This document shows, one piece after another, positions 15,096 through 25,545 of a DNA stretch of 64,000 nt. Origin of the DNA: JBDXHU01 sp039989475. GTDB lineage: Bacteria > Pseudomonadota > Gammaproteobacteria > Pseudomonadales > Halieaceae. The number at the start of each line of letters is the position of its first letter. Within the stretch, counting starts at the first letter, position 1. Under the pieces are notes generated by a model. The model made no database searches. It had not been told where the DNA came from and worked only from the letters and a program-made list of their open reading frames with translations. The position numbers and the translations under genes are program-made. The DNA lies in assembly GCA_039989475.1 (NCBI GenBank), contig JBDXHU010000005.1:1-64000 (forward strand). The letters are read 5' to 3'.

Positions 15096-15135
15096 AGTTG
15101 GCTCCAAGCTATTTTTATCCGCCTGAGGATAGCAG

Positions 15136-15162
15136 AAACAATCAGGATTGACTGTATTTTTT
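15136..15162 (+). promoter_or_regulatory. Shared catabolic-cluster motif, copy 1
   Basis: Reads AAACAATCAGGATTGACTGT followed by ATTTTTT. It aligns with the complement of the sites at 22704 and 44569, and lies between the P450 start (15095, minus) and the Lon gene (15252, plus). Confidence 0.6.
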
Positions 15163-15251
15163 CATCATCATTCGGCTGCGCTGGATCAATTGTCAGGGGC
15201 TCCAACTGCGCCTACTCTTGAGCAATACCTTCTATCTAATCGAGTGTCAGC

Positions 15252-17654
15252 ATGGCATCGCGTGAATTGACCGTCGAAGAGCTGTATCAACGCTGCGATA
15301 GCGACGGTTTCGACTTCAAGAACAGCAGCGAACTGGAGTCATTGCCTCTCTATCCCGGCCAGGACCGGGCACAACAGGCGATTGAGTTCGGCATCGATAT
15401 CAAGCGACCCGGCTTTAACGTATTCGCTCTCGGTGCGGGCGGCCTGGGCAAGCGTCAATTGGTGGACAGCCTGCTCAGGGAGCGGACCGGCGACACTCAG
15501 CCGCAGTACGACTGGTGCTACGTCGCCAATTTCGAAGAACCCCAGAAACCGCGACTACTGAAACTTGAGGCCGGGCTGGGTCGCGCCTTGAGCAAGGACA
15601 TGCTGCAGCTGGTGGAAGACCTGCTGACTTCACTGCCCTCTTCATTCTCGGACGAGGAGTATCGCCACCGTCGCCAGGAAATCGAGGAAGATGTCACCGA
15701 GCGCTATGAAGAAGCGTTTCGCAAGCTCGGGCAAGACGCCAAGGACCGCGGCATAACCCTGTTGCGCACCCCCATGGGTTATACCCTGGCGCCCACCCAG
15801 GACGGCGAAATTGTCACGCCAGAAAAATTTGCCAAACTCAGCAAGGAGGAACAGGAGAGGCTGCAGGGTCTCATTGGCGAGCTGCAAACCGAGCTGCAGG
15901 AGGTGGTCAACCAGCTACCGCTGCTCAAGCGAGAGACCGCGCATCGCATCAAGGCCCTGCACCAGGAGATCACGCAGTTCACCGTCGAGCAACTCATCGC
16001 CTGGCTCGAGAACAAATACATGGAGCAACCCGAAGTCACCGACTATCTACACCAGGTGAAAGACTTCGCCATCGAAAATGTCGACGAATTCCTGCCCGAA
16101 GATGGTGACAGTGAGATAGAGCACGTCGGACAACGGGCCAAATCCTACTCATCCCTGCAGGTCAACGTCATCGTCGACAACACCGACGCCAGTGGCGCGC
16201 CGGTCATCTATGAAGACAACCCGACCTATCAGAACCTGGTGGGCCGGGTTGAATATGTCTCACAAATGGGCACCCTGCTTACCGATTTCACCATGATAAA
16301 GGCCGGTGCACTGCACCGGGCCAACGGTGGCTACCTGATCCTCGAGGCCGACAAGTTACTGCGTCATATCTACGCCTGGGAGGGATTGAAGCAGGCCCTG
16401 CGTGCTGGCGAGATAAAGATCGCCTCCCTGCAGGAGATGCTCAGCCTCAACAGCACGATCTCGCTGGAGCCTGAGTGTATCCCGCTGGACGTGAAAGTGA
16501 TTCTGCTGGGCGAGCCACTGTTGTACTACCTGCTCAATCACTACGACCCGGACTTCGGCAAGATTTTCCAGGTGGCGGCGGATTTTTCCCCGGACTTCGA
16601 GCGCGGCCCGGAGCAACAGCTGCTGTATGCGCGCATGATCGCCACGGTGCAGGAGCGTGAGCAGCTGCTGCCACTGCAGACCGACGCAGTAGCGCGGGTA
16701 ATCGAATATTCGGCGCGACTGGCCGGTGATCAGCAGAAGCTGTCATTGAACCAGAATCGGCTGCAACGGCTGTTGCAGGAAGCTGACTACTGGGCGCGTC
16801 AGGAAAATCACGAGCTGATCTCGGCAGAGGATATCGATGCTGCGATAGAGCGCGAGCACTACCGTCACAACCAGGTCGGAGAGCGCCTGGGCGAACACAT
16901 TCTGCGCGGCATAAAACTGATTGCCACCGAGGGCAAGCAAGCCGGCCAGGTTAACGGTTTGTCGGTCATGCAACTCGGCGCACACAGTTTCGGTTTGCCC
17001 TCGCGTATTACCGCAACAGCACGCCTCGGCAGCGGGGAAGTCATCGATATAGAGCGAGAGGTCAAGCTGGGCGGCGAGATTCACTCCAAAGGCGTGATGA
17101 TCCTGTCGGCATACCTGGCCCAGCAATATGCCCGCGAAAGACCGCTGCCACTGTCAGCAAGCCTGGTGTTCGAGCAGTCTTATGGAGGTGTTGACGGTGA
17201 CAGTGCCAGTTGTGCTGAACTGTGCTGCCTGCAGTCCGCGATCGCGGCCATCCCGCTGCGCCAGGATATCGCCGTGACGGGTTCAATGAACCAGCTGGGC
17301 GAAATGCAGGCGATCGGTGGAGTGAATGAGAAAATCGAGGGCTTCTTTGAAATTTGCCAGGCGCGCGGACTCTCCGGCAGCCAGGGCGTGGTCATACCGG
17401 CAGCCAATCGGGAACACCTTATGTTGCGCGAAGCGGTGCGCGTGGCCGTCGCCAGCGGCCAGTTTCATATTTTTACGGCAGACACCGTAGACGATGTCAT
17501 GAGCTTGTTGTGCGAAATGCCGGCTGGTGAGGTCGACAGCGCCGGCGCCTATCCGGAGGACAGTTTCAAACACAGGATCTCTGACCACATTGTGAAGCTG
17601 CAGGAACTGCATAGCAGCTTTAAGCAGCCGCAAAACCATGACGAAAACAACTGA
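15252..17654 (+). CDS. Lon-family ATP-dependent protease, YcbZ (LonH)-like
   Basis: 800 residues. A Walker A-like loop (G61 to K67, followed by Arg rather than Ser/Thr) and a GGYLILEAD Walker B-like segment lie either side of a helical insertion (about 115-290) that is typical of YcbZ-type proteins. The C-terminal S16 domain has S651 (DGDSAS) and K694 (VNEKIEG). Their 43-residue spacing is the same as in E. coli Lon. It is expected to be a soluble quality-control or regulatory protease. The degenerate Walker A makes ATP hydrolysis uncertain. Overlaps the next gene by 17 bases. Confidence 0.88.
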   Translation: MASRELTVEELYQRCDSDGFDFKNSSELESLPLYPGQDRAQQAIEFGIDIKRPGFNVFALGAGGLGKRQLVDSLLRERTGDTQPQYDWCYVANFEEPQKPRLLKLEAGLGRALSKDMLQLVEDLLTSLPSSFSDEEYRHRRQEIEEDVTERYEEAFRKLGQDAKDRGITLLRTPMGYTLAPTQDGEIVTPEKFAKLSKEEQERLQGLIGELQTELQEVVNQLPLLKRETAHRIKALHQEITQFTVEQLIAWLENKYMEQPEVTDYLHQVKDFAIENVDEFLPEDGDSEIEHVGQRAKSYSSLQVNVIVDNTDASGAPVIYEDNPTYQNLVGRVEYVSQMGTLLTDFTMIKAGALHRANGGYLILEADKLLRHIYAWEGLKQALRAGEIKIASLQEMLSLNSTISLEPECIPLDVKVILLGEPLLYYLLNHYDPDFGKIFQVAADFSPDFERGPEQQLLYARMIATVQEREQLLPLQTDAVARVIEYSARLAGDQQKLSLNQNRLQRLLQEADYWARQENHELISAEDIDAAIEREHYRHNQVGERLGEHILRGIKLIATEGKQAGQVNGLSVMQLGAHSFGLPSRITATARLGSGEVIDIEREVKLGGEIHSKGVMILSAYLAQQYARERPLPLSASLVFEQSYGGVDGDSASCAELCCLQSAIAAIPLRQDIAVTGSMNQLGEMQAIGGVNEKIEGFFEICQARGLSGSQGVVIPAANREHLMLREAVRVAVASGQFHIFTADTVDDVMSLLCEMPAGEVDSAGAYPEDSFKHRISDHIVKLQELHSSFKQPQNHDENN

Positions 17655-18399
17655 AGCCGCACCTGAACCAGCCAGCCCGGTAATTGTTGTTGGCGTAAGC
17701 GCGATAGCGGGCCCGGCCGCGGTTATACAGCTGGCGGCAATGCTGGCCCAGTTGCGACGAGGCTCCCTGCACGGCCTCTTTATCGAAGATGAGGACTTGC
17801 TCAATGTAGCCGGCCTGCCCTTTAGCCAGGAGATCCTCCAATTTGGCGGGCAAGCGCGCGATTTCAGCAATCTAAACCTGGAGCGCACCATGGCGCGGCT
17901 GGCCGCAGAGTTTCGTCGCTTACTGGTGCAGCAGGCAGAAAGCCGGTCGCTCAGCTGGACCTATAGCAGCATTCGCAGCAACCGGGGCGGCCTGGTAGAA
18001 ACCACCCCCGCCGACCTGCTTATCATCAGCCCGGCGGCGGGTAAATCACCAGGCACGGCAATCCCACAGCGGATCCTGCTGTTGGGAGCTGACAGGCCCT
18101 CAGTGCAAAAAGCCCTGCTCAGCGTTCTGGAAGCCAGCCGGCCCGGTCCGATCGAGCTCATCATCGCCACCACTGGCCGGGCAGTAGCGGATAAAATTCT
18201 CGAGCAGCTGAATCTCAATCAATTGCAACAGGCATGGCCCGGGTTGAACTGGCGCACAGTATCTGCAACGGACCCGGCACAGCTGCTGACGACAGCGAAG
18301 CTGCGTCCCAGCCTGGTAGTGCTGCCCCGGGATTCGGGGCCGTCAGATATTAATACCTGCCTGCGCCTGGCAAGCTGCCCGGTTGTAGTGGCATCTTAA
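17638..18399 (+). CDS. Universal-stress-like protein, uncertain
   Basis: 253 residues from ATG at 17638, overlapping the Lon gene by 17 bases, so probably translated with it. Two alternating alpha/beta halves (about 15-145 and 145-253) each begin with a hydrophobic strand (VIVVGVSAI, RILLLGAD) and the protein ends in CPVVVAS, as in many UspA-type proteins. No ATP-binding GxxGx9GS motif is clear. Overall identity to a family is weak; the UspA-like fold is an inference. Confidence 0.6.
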   Translation: MTKTTEAAPEPASPVIVVGVSAIAGPAAVIQLAAMLAQLRRGSLHGLFIEDEDLLNVAGLPFSQEILQFGGQARDFSNLNLERTMARLAAEFRRLLVQQAESRSLSWTYSSIRSNRGGLVETTPADLLIISPAAGKSPGTAIPQRILLLGADRPSVQKALLSVLEASRPGPIELIIATTGRAVADKILEQLNLNQLQQAWPGLNWRTVSATDPAQLLTTAKLRPSLVVLPRDSGPSDINTCLRLASCPVVVAS

Positions 18400-18419
18400 A
18401 GCGCAGGGTCGCTCTCCAA

Positions 18420-18935
18420 TCAGGCATCCAGCAGGTAGTGCTCGCAAATGTCGCCATCATCGGGAAACTGCACGGTGCCTTTGCGGCGGAAGCCCAAACG
18501 CTCCAACACCCGGATTGAGGCGGCATTGGCGGGCGACACTATCGCTGCGAGCCGACCCAGAGCAAAGCGCTCGCGAGCGAAGGCCACCACCGCGGCTGTG
18601 GCCTCGGTTGCATAACCCGCGCCACGGCCGACCGGCAGGAAGGCATAGCCTACATCCACATCTTTGAGAAAGTCGCGCTTGACCAGGCCAGCCATACCAA
18701 GCGCTAGCCCATCACTCTTTCTGCTGACCAGCCACATGCCAAAGCCGTGCACGTCATAGCTGGAAAACACCCGCTCCTGCATATTGGCCAGGGCCTGTTC
18801 CGCGGTGGCGACACCACGATCGGCGATATTGGTTTTGAAGTCCGGGTCACTGAGCATCGCCAGGTAGAAGTCGGCATCAGCCTCGGTTAATTCCCGCAGG
18901 GATAAGCGCTCGGTTTCAAACAGGGGTGCAGGCAT
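18420..18935 (-). CDS. GNAT N-acetyltransferase, RimJ/RimL type
   Basis: 171 residues, typical length. The N-terminal FETERLSLRELTEADA signature is the usual start of RimJ/RimL/RimI-like acetyltransferases. The acetyl-CoA binding loop PVGRGAGYATEA is at about 108-119, with the NAASIRVLERLGFRRKG C-terminal motif (about 137-153). The acceptor substrate may be a ribosomal protein N-terminus, an aminoglycoside-like compound or another amine; it is not determinable here. Confidence 0.88.
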   Translation of the reverse strand: MPAPLFETERLSLRELTEADADFYLAMLSDPDFKTNIADRGVATAEQALANMQERVFSSYDVHGFGMWLVSRKSDGLALGMAGLVKRDFLKDVDVGYAFLPVGRGAGYATEATAAVVAFARERFALGRLAAIVSPANAASIRVLERLGFRRKGTVQFPDDGDICEHYLLDA

Positions 18936-19014
18936 GGTTCGACAAGCTTAACCTGCGTACTTGCATTGCGGGAAGCAGCAATTCAATCATCCTTGCGGCT
19001 GATATAGTGAGTCC

Positions 19015-19521
19015 ATGTATGCCGCCCTGCTCGTCGCCACACTCTGGGTTACTCATTTAGCCGGGCAGTTCTCCTTGCGCCGCTACCACCAGTTTGCACT
19101 GCAACCCCGCCGGGCCTGCTGGCTTATCCTGAGTTACAACTGGGTGCACCGTGACCTGCGGCATTTGTCACTCAATAGCGTGCCCTTGCTCCTGTTCGCC
19201 TGGCTGAGCAGCATTCGCGGTGTCGACCAGTTCCTGCTGCAAAGCATTATCATCTGGCTCATTGGGGGCTGGGGTACGTGGTTATTTAGCACCAGCAAAC
19301 GGGTCGCCGGCGCATCCGGGCTGGTGTTCGGCTACTGGGGCCTCATTCTCACCGCCGCTGCTATCAGTCGCGAACCGCTGTGGCTGGCCGCGGCGCTGCT
19401 AACGCTATTGACCTATGCGGGACTGTGGCTGCAATTGGGGAAAATGGCCCGGGGCGTTTCCTGGGCCAGTCATTTCTGGGGGCTGGTGGGTGGTGTGGTG
19501 GCCGCCCTGCTTACCGTGTGA
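19015..19521 (+). CDS. Rhomboid-family intramembrane serine protease
   Basis: 168 residues, short and compatible with a six-helix bacterial rhomboid (GlpG core). The catalytic dyad is S101 in GASG and H153 in SWASHFWGLVGG. H50 and N54 of the HxxxN motif, which stabilise the oxyanion, are in helix 2. No N-terminal cytoplasmic domain or zinc-finger extension is present. It would cut transmembrane substrates in the inner membrane. It stands alone, divergent from the GNAT gene and convergent with the alcohol dehydrogenase. Confidence 0.85.
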   Translation: MYAALLVATLWVTHLAGQFSLRRYHQFALQPRRACWLILSYNWVHRDLRHLSLNSVPLLLFAWLSSIRGVDQFLLQSIIIWLIGGWGTWLFSTSKRVAGASGLVFGYWGLILTAAAISREPLWLAAALLTLLTYAGLWLQLGKMARGVSWASHFWGLVGGVVAALLTV

Positions 19522-19537
19522 GCAGCGCGGCCGCCGC

Positions 19538-20554
19538 TTAAAACCTGGTCAGCACCTTGCACTGGTGAGATGGAGTGCGCAGGGCTTCGAAGGCCTCAGG
19601 CATTTCCTCCAGCGACACAATGTCGGTCACCATCGCCGAGGCATCAATGCGACCCTGGGCCAGCATGGCGATCACCGTTTCAAAGTCGTCCCGGGTATAG
19701 GCGATGGCAAACTGGAACTGCAGTTCTTTCACCAGGGCCAGGAAGGGCAATATGGTATCGGGTTGCTCGCAAACCCCGACCGGCACGATCGTGCTGTGCC
19801 GCGGCGCGATCTCAATACACTGCTGCATCAGGCCGGGGAGGCCGACACATTCGAAGATCATGTCCGGCTCGCCACCGGTGGCATCGGTAAATTGTTCGCC
19901 CAGGTTACCCGCCGGGTCAATAACGGCGCTGGCTCCCAGCTTTGTTGCCAGCGCCTTGCGCTGCTCGGCAAACTCCGAGATCACCACGTCACGAGCGCCG
20001 AGGAAACGGGCCCACAGTGCGACCGCCAGGCCTATCGGCCCCGCCCCGGTGATCAAGACCCGTTGTCCGGCCTGCATTTTGGCAATCCGAACCGCGTGCA
20101 GAGCCACCGCCAGTGGCTCAATCAGTGCCGCGTTCTCCATTGCCACCGAATCTGGCAACTTAATGGACTCCAGGGCACCGGTTTTTACATACTCGGCGAA
20201 GCCACCGGGCACCTGCAGACCGGTTAACTGGACGCTGGCGCACTCAAAGGGGCGCCCGGTCAAACAGGCCGCACAATGGCCACAACCCAGAAACGGCAGT
20301 GAGCAGGCCCGGTCACCCTTGTGCCACTTGCCCTGCAGTTCCTTACCGACTTCCACGACCTCGCCGACAAATTCATGGCCGAGAATACAGCCACTATCAA
20401 CGGTGGCCGCGCCTTCACGGGTGGAATGCAAATCGGTGCCGCATATACCACAGTAGCCAACCTTCAACACTAACTGGTCTGCCTCGGGGGTGGGATCGTC
20501 CACGGTCTCAACTACCATGGGCTTGCCGACTTCTTTAAATACTGCTGCTTTCAC
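19538..20554 (-). CDS. Zinc-dependent alcohol dehydrogenase (MDR)
   Basis: 338 residues from GTG at 20554, with AGGAG upstream. Motifs of the zinc MDR family are present: the catalytic GYCGICGTDLH near residues 33-43, GHEFVGEV near 59-66, the structural zinc cysteines C91, C94, C97 and C105, and the nucleotide-binding ITGAGPIGLA near 168-177. It would oxidise an alcohol or polyol with NAD(P)+. It ends an operon that starts with P450 (22642) and a ThuA gene. A role in oxidising a hydroxyl formed by the P450 is plausible. Confidence 0.9.
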   Translation of the reverse strand: MKAAVFKEVGKPMVVETVDDPTPEADQLVLKVGYCGICGTDLHSTREGAATVDSGCILGHEFVGEVVEVGKELQGKWHKGDRACSLPFLGCGHCAACLTGRPFECASVQLTGLQVPGGFAEYVKTGALESIKLPDSVAMENAALIEPLAVALHAVRIAKMQAGQRVLITGAGPIGLAVALWARFLGARDVVISEFAEQRKALATKLGASAVIDPAGNLGEQFTDATGGEPDMIFECVGLPGLMQQCIEIAPRHSTIVPVGVCEQPDTILPFLALVKELQFQFAIAYTRDDFETVIAMLAQGRIDASAMVTDIVSLEEMPEAFEALRTPSHQCKVLTRF

Positions 20555-20572
20555 GGGAACTACTCCTGTCTA

Positions 20573-21397
20573 TTATTTTTGCTGCCGCGCCCAGGTATGG
20601 GCTTCATCTGAGGCCACCCAGCGGATTGCATTGTGCAACAGGCGCTGGAAATGTTCATTGTCATAGGCCACCGGGTCATCTCCACCCTGCAAATAGACGA
20701 TGGGGCTGTTGCGGTAGTGCTTGACCCAGCCTACCAACTCGCAGCCCGGCGGATGACTCCAGCCCTCGCGACTGAACATGGTTCCTGCTACCGCCTGCTG
20801 GGCTGAGTAGAAGTTCGCATCAGTAAAAGCATAGTCGCTGCGGATCAGGGGTATGACACTTTCTTCAAATACGGGGCACAAGTAAAGCTCATCGGTAATG
20901 CGGAAGGACTCTGGCAGCCCCTCTGTGACCGGGTGTTGCGCCACCACGGATACCTGGTGGTCGACCTGGTGGCGATAACCCGAGTCAGGCCAGGTGACGC
21001 CGCGCAATTCAGCCGGCCGATAATGAAAGCGGCCACCGACAATCTCTGCATATTCTGGCCAGGCCGGCCAGGCCGCAATACTGTGGTGCATGAACACAAA
21101 GCCCATACCCGCCTCGAGCAGGTCAAGCAGGCCGCTTTTAAAGGCTTCCGTGGGCTGCACCAGTCCGGGCGGGTCCTCTGCCGTGAAGTTCAGTCCCGGC
21201 ATGTCGTAACAGACACAGGCGTCGAAGCGGTCCTTCAGGCCGGGATTGAACAAGTATTGCGCCGCCGGCTGCTCAACCAGTGAGTAGGAAAAATCATCCA
21301 GCGTTTCAAACAGGCCACAGAAGGCATCGCGCTCGTAGGGATGGCCACGCGCGGTCACCAGCAGCTGCCGCGGGGCGGCATAATTGATGATGCTCAC
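20573..21397 (-). CDS. ThuA domain protein (first of two)
   Basis: 274 residues from GTG at 21397. Trehalose-utilisation (ThuA) family proteins have a class I glutamine amidotransferase-like fold. Characteristic features are VTARGHPYERDAF near the start, the MHHSIAAW segment around residue 104 and IVYLQGGDD near 238. The reaction is not well established; some ThuA members act in carbohydrate 3-keto metabolism. It lies between P450 and alcohol dehydrogenase genes, mirrored by a second ThuA gene in the divergent operon (23568). Confidence 0.82.
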   Translation of the reverse strand: MSIINYAAPRQLLVTARGHPYERDAFCGLFETLDDFSYSLVEQPAAQYLFNPGLKDRFDACVCYDMPGLNFTAEDPPGLVQPTEAFKSGLLDLLEAGMGFVFMHHSIAAWPAWPEYAEIVGGRFHYRPAELRGVTWPDSGYRHQVDHQVSVVAQHPVTEGLPESFRITDELYLCPVFEESVIPLIRSDYAFTDANFYSAQQAVAGTMFSREGWSHPPGCELVGWVKHYRNSPIVYLQGGDDPVAYDNEHFQRLLHNAIRWVASDEAHTWARQQK

Positions 21398-21406
21398 TGC
21401 CGCGGT

Positions 21407-22642
21407 CTAGCGCTTGTCGAAGGAAATATGCAGGTCGTTGAGTCCACGCAGAATCATATTAGGCCAGTGAGTGAGCGTGTTCTTGCCCTCGGTCAGGCGC
21501 CAGTTGGTGGTGCGCTTGAGCAGGTATTCCAACGCGACATTAACCTCCTTGCGGGCCAGCTGTGCACCCACGCAGAAGTGAACGCCCTGGCCAAAGGCCA
21601 GGTTGTCGTCGGCGTTGTGACGGCAGACATCCATTTTCTCAGGCTCATCAAACACGCGCTCATCGCGGTTGGCAGAGGCAAAGCGCACCATCAGCATTGA
21701 GCCCTCGGGAATAGCGACACCCCCCAGCTCAGTATCCTCTTTCACCACGCGCCACAGGCCACAGGAAGGCGTTGCCAGTCGCAGCACCTCTTCCACCGTA
21801 TTGCGCACCAGCGAGGGGTCCGCGTTCAGCTTGTCGAATTGTTCGGGATTCTCGATCAGGTACTGAACAGCGGCGGCAATCGTGGCGCGGGAGGTTTCGT
21901 TACCGGCCACCAACAATTGCTGGATGATGCTCAGGAGCTCCTCCGTGGTGAGCAGGCGATCGTCGTCTATGCGCGCCTGGGCAAGGTCCGAAATGATATT
22001 GTCCTCGGGGTTTTGCCGCAGTTTCTCGATTTTGTCGACAAAGTAATGCTGGAAGGCCACGATCGCCTGGGCGTCCTCCAACTCCTTGTCCTCATCGGCA
22101 AAACGGCTCAAACGCGATCCGAAGCAATCGGACCAGTGACGGAACAGGTCGATATCTTCCCGCGGCACGCCGAGTTGATCGGAAATCACAAAGATCGGGA
22201 AAGGCACGCAAAAGCGGTTGAGCAAGTCCACCTCACCCTCGTCTATCCAGGTATCGATCAATTCATTGACGATCTCAACCATATAATCGGTCATGCCCTC
22301 CACCCGCTTGTTGGAGAACACCTTGTTCAACAGGGAGCGATAGACCCGGTGCCGGGGGGGATCCAGGGTCAGCAGGGTATCTGCCGTTGCCCAGCCCGTG
22401 GCATACACAGCCTCTGCCTCGGGGTTTTTCACCGGCACATTCAACTGCTCGGCGAAGTCATTGGAAAACACATCGGTGCGCTTTAGCGCCGACTTCACAT
22501 CGTCATAGCGGCTGACAAAGAAAATATTGGTGTCGGGCAGTTGGTAGACCGGCGCCTCGTCCCGGGCCGCCCGGTAGAAATCAAAAGGACATTCGATAAC
22601 TTCCGGGTCGAAAAAATCATACTCTGACAGTGCCTTACCCAT
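21407..22642 (-). CDS. Cytochrome P450 (second)
   Basis: 411 residues from ATG at 22642, with a G-rich ribosome site about seven bases upstream; the frame extends to 22672. Motifs are AGNETSR (I helix), EEVLR (K helix), and the heme loop FGQGVHFCVG with Cys357. It shares the architecture of the P450 at 13839. It heads an operon with ThuA and alcohol dehydrogenase and is divergent from the SDR operon, from which it is separated by a regulatory region containing motif copy 2. Redox partners are not visible. Confidence 0.93.
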   Translation of the reverse strand: MGKALSEYDFFDPEVIECPFDFYRAARDEAPVYQLPDTNIFFVSRYDDVKSALKRTDVFSNDFAEQLNVPVKNPEAEAVYATGWATADTLLTLDPPRHRVYRSLLNKVFSNKRVEGMTDYMVEIVNELIDTWIDEGEVDLLNRFCVPFPIFVISDQLGVPREDIDLFRHWSDCFGSRLSRFADEDKELEDAQAIVAFQHYFVDKIEKLRQNPEDNIISDLAQARIDDDRLLTTEELLSIIQQLLVAGNETSRATIAAAVQYLIENPEQFDKLNADPSLVRNTVEEVLRLATPSCGLWRVVKEDTELGGVAIPEGSMLMVRFASANRDERVFDEPEKMDVCRHNADDNLAFGQGVHFCVGAQLARKEVNVALEYLLKRTTNWRLTEGKNTLTHWPNMILRGLNDLHISFDKR

Positions 22643-22703
22643 GCTATAACCCCCATGTTTATTGGCATTCACTCATAATGGTGTTGGCCAAACCCTACGT
22701 GAA

Positions 22704-22740
22704 TAAAAAAAGACAGTCAATTCTGTTTGTTTTTTTTAGG
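22704..22740. promoter_or_regulatory. Shared catabolic-cluster motif, copy 2
   Basis: A-run, ACAGTCAATTCTGT (22713 to 22726, near-palindrome), then TTG and a T-run. It sits between the divergent P450 (22642) and SDR (22801) genes. The complementary strand carries TTGACT, which could be a -35 box, 17 bases from TAGGGT. Confidence 0.65.
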
Positions 22741-22800
22741 CCTGTCTGATAATTTTGCTAGTCTCATTAGATCTGCATCAAAAAATAAGAGGAAAACATC

Positions 22801-23559
22801 ATGGATCTCGGCCTAAAAGGTAAAAAAGCGATCATCACCGGTGGCTCCAAAGGCATCGGCCGCGCGATCGCCAATCTGTTAATCGCTGAAGGCGCCGATG
22901 TTGCCATCTGCGCGCGCAACGAAGAAGAAGTGAATAGCGCTGTCGCCGCCCTGTCAGAATCCGGCAAGGCCATCGGTGCGGCCGTGGATGTGGCCGACAA
23001 AGCCGCATTGCAGGGCTGGATCGCCAGTGCCGCCGAGGAACTGGGCGGAATTGACATCCTGGTACCCAATGTCAGCGCCGGCGGTGGCCAAATGGACGAG
23101 AACGGCTGGCGCGCCAACCTCGATGTCGACATACTCGGCACCACCAACGCCATTGAGGCGGCCATGCCCTCGCTGCAGGCCTCCGATGCGGCTTCTATTA
23201 CTATTATCGGTACTACCGCGGCGGTTGAGGACTTCCTCGGCCCGCAAACCTATAACGCCATGAAAGCCGCCCTGATCGTTCACGCCCAGGGCCTGGCCCA
23301 GGCCTATGGCGGCGCCGGCATCCGCGTCAACACCGTTTCCCCCGGCCCCATCATGATAGAAGGCGGCGCCTGGGACTTTATCAAGGCCAACATGACCGAG
23401 ATTTATGACAGCACCCTGGCCAACCAGCCCTCGGGCCGTATGGGCACTGCCGAGGAAGTGGCCAACGCGGTCGCCTTCCTCGCCAGCCCGGCCGGCAGCT
23501 GGGTTACCGGGGTCAACCTGGTGGTCGATGGCGGATTTACCAAGCGCGTACAGCTGTAA
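22801..23559 (+). CDS. Short-chain dehydrogenase/reductase (SDR)
   Basis: 252 residues, classical SDR length. The cofactor loop TGGSKGIG is at residues 13-20 and the catalytic YxxxK is Y151 and K155. It ends in VNLVVDGGFTKRV, normal for the family. The NNAG-like segment is replaced by VPNVSAGGG, a known variant. Start has GAGG 9 bases upstream. First gene of a seven-gene operon; it may act on the hydroxylated product of the P450 or on a beta-oxidation intermediate. Confidence 0.92.
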   Translation: MDLGLKGKKAIITGGSKGIGRAIANLLIAEGADVAICARNEEEVNSAVAALSESGKAIGAAVDVADKAALQGWIASAAEELGGIDILVPNVSAGGGQMDENGWRANLDVDILGTTNAIEAAMPSLQASDAASITIIGTTAAVEDFLGPQTYNAMKAALIVHAQGLAQAYGGAGIRVNTVSPGPIMIEGGAWDFIKANMTEIYDSTLANQPSGRMGTAEEVANAVAFLASPAGSWVTGVNLVVDGGFTKRVQL

Positions 23560-23567
23560 GCGCTGCC

Positions 23568-24332
23568 ATGTCTGAGCCTGCTGTTTCAAAAAGCGACCGT
23601 CTCGACGTCTACCTGGTAGCCGGGGGCAAGTACCACAATATTGACTACGCCCGGCTAGAGTTGCTCAAGTTGATTGCCGAGCAGCCGCGCCTGAAAGTAA
23701 AGATCGGCGCTGACTATAGTGATCTCGATGAAATCTGCGCTGCCGACTTCATCATTAGCTATACCTGTGACGTCATGCCTACGGCTGAGCAGACCGAGCG
23801 TCTGTGCGAAGCGGTGCGGGGTGGCAAGAAGTGGTTTGCCCTGCACGGCACCAATTCCATCCTGCGTTTCCTCGACGACGGCCGGGTCAACAGCCCGCGT
23901 GAGAACGAGCCCTTCATGGAACTGCTGGGAAGCCAGTTTCTGTCGCATCCACCCATCATGCCTTACGACGTGGAAGTGAGCGATCCGGAGCACCCACTGG
24001 TCAAGGACATTCCAACCTTCACAGTTGATGACGAGCTGTACCTGTCAGTACATCACGGCGAGCAGCACATGCTCCTGCACACCCACTGGTCCGGCATTAC
24101 CGAGGCCTTTGTTGACGACAAGTGGGAAAGCGACGAGCCGCGGCCCTGCATGTACCTGCACCCCTACGGTGAGGGCGAGGTCTTGTACCTGACCCTGGGT
24201 CACTGCCGTGGCAAATACGATATGCAGCCCATGATCGAGGAATACCCGGAGCCGGAGTTCGGCGCCTGGAAAACCGACGAGTACTATGAGCTGCTGCGGC
24301 GTGGCCTGCGCTGGGCCATGGGCACGCTCTAG
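23568..24332 (+). CDS. ThuA domain protein (second)
   Basis: 254 residues beginning eight bases after the SDR stop. The ThuA-family pattern is seen in YLVAGGKYHNIDYAR, ALHGTNSILR (about 89-98), VDDELYLSVHHGE (about 147-159) and VLYLTLGH near residue 207. It is only distantly similar to the ThuA gene at 20573, so the two are paralogues recruited to divergent operons. Catalytic activity unknown; such proteins may act on a carbohydrate- or cyclic-ketone-like intermediate. Confidence 0.82.
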   Translation: MSEPAVSKSDRLDVYLVAGGKYHNIDYARLELLKLIAEQPRLKVKIGADYSDLDEICAADFIISYTCDVMPTAEQTERLCEAVRGGKKWFALHGTNSILRFLDDGRVNSPRENEPFMELLGSQFLSHPPIMPYDVEVSDPEHPLVKDIPTFTVDDELYLSVHHGEQHMLLHTHWSGITEAFVDDKWESDEPRPCMYLHPYGEGEVLYLTLGHCRGKYDMQPMIEEYPEPEFGAWKTDEYYELLRRGLRWAMGTL

Positions 24333-24342
24333 GAGCCAGGCA

Positions 24343-25518
<1,176 letters not shown>

Positions 25519-25545
25519 TCCGGCGCAGCCTGAGGAGCATCTCCC

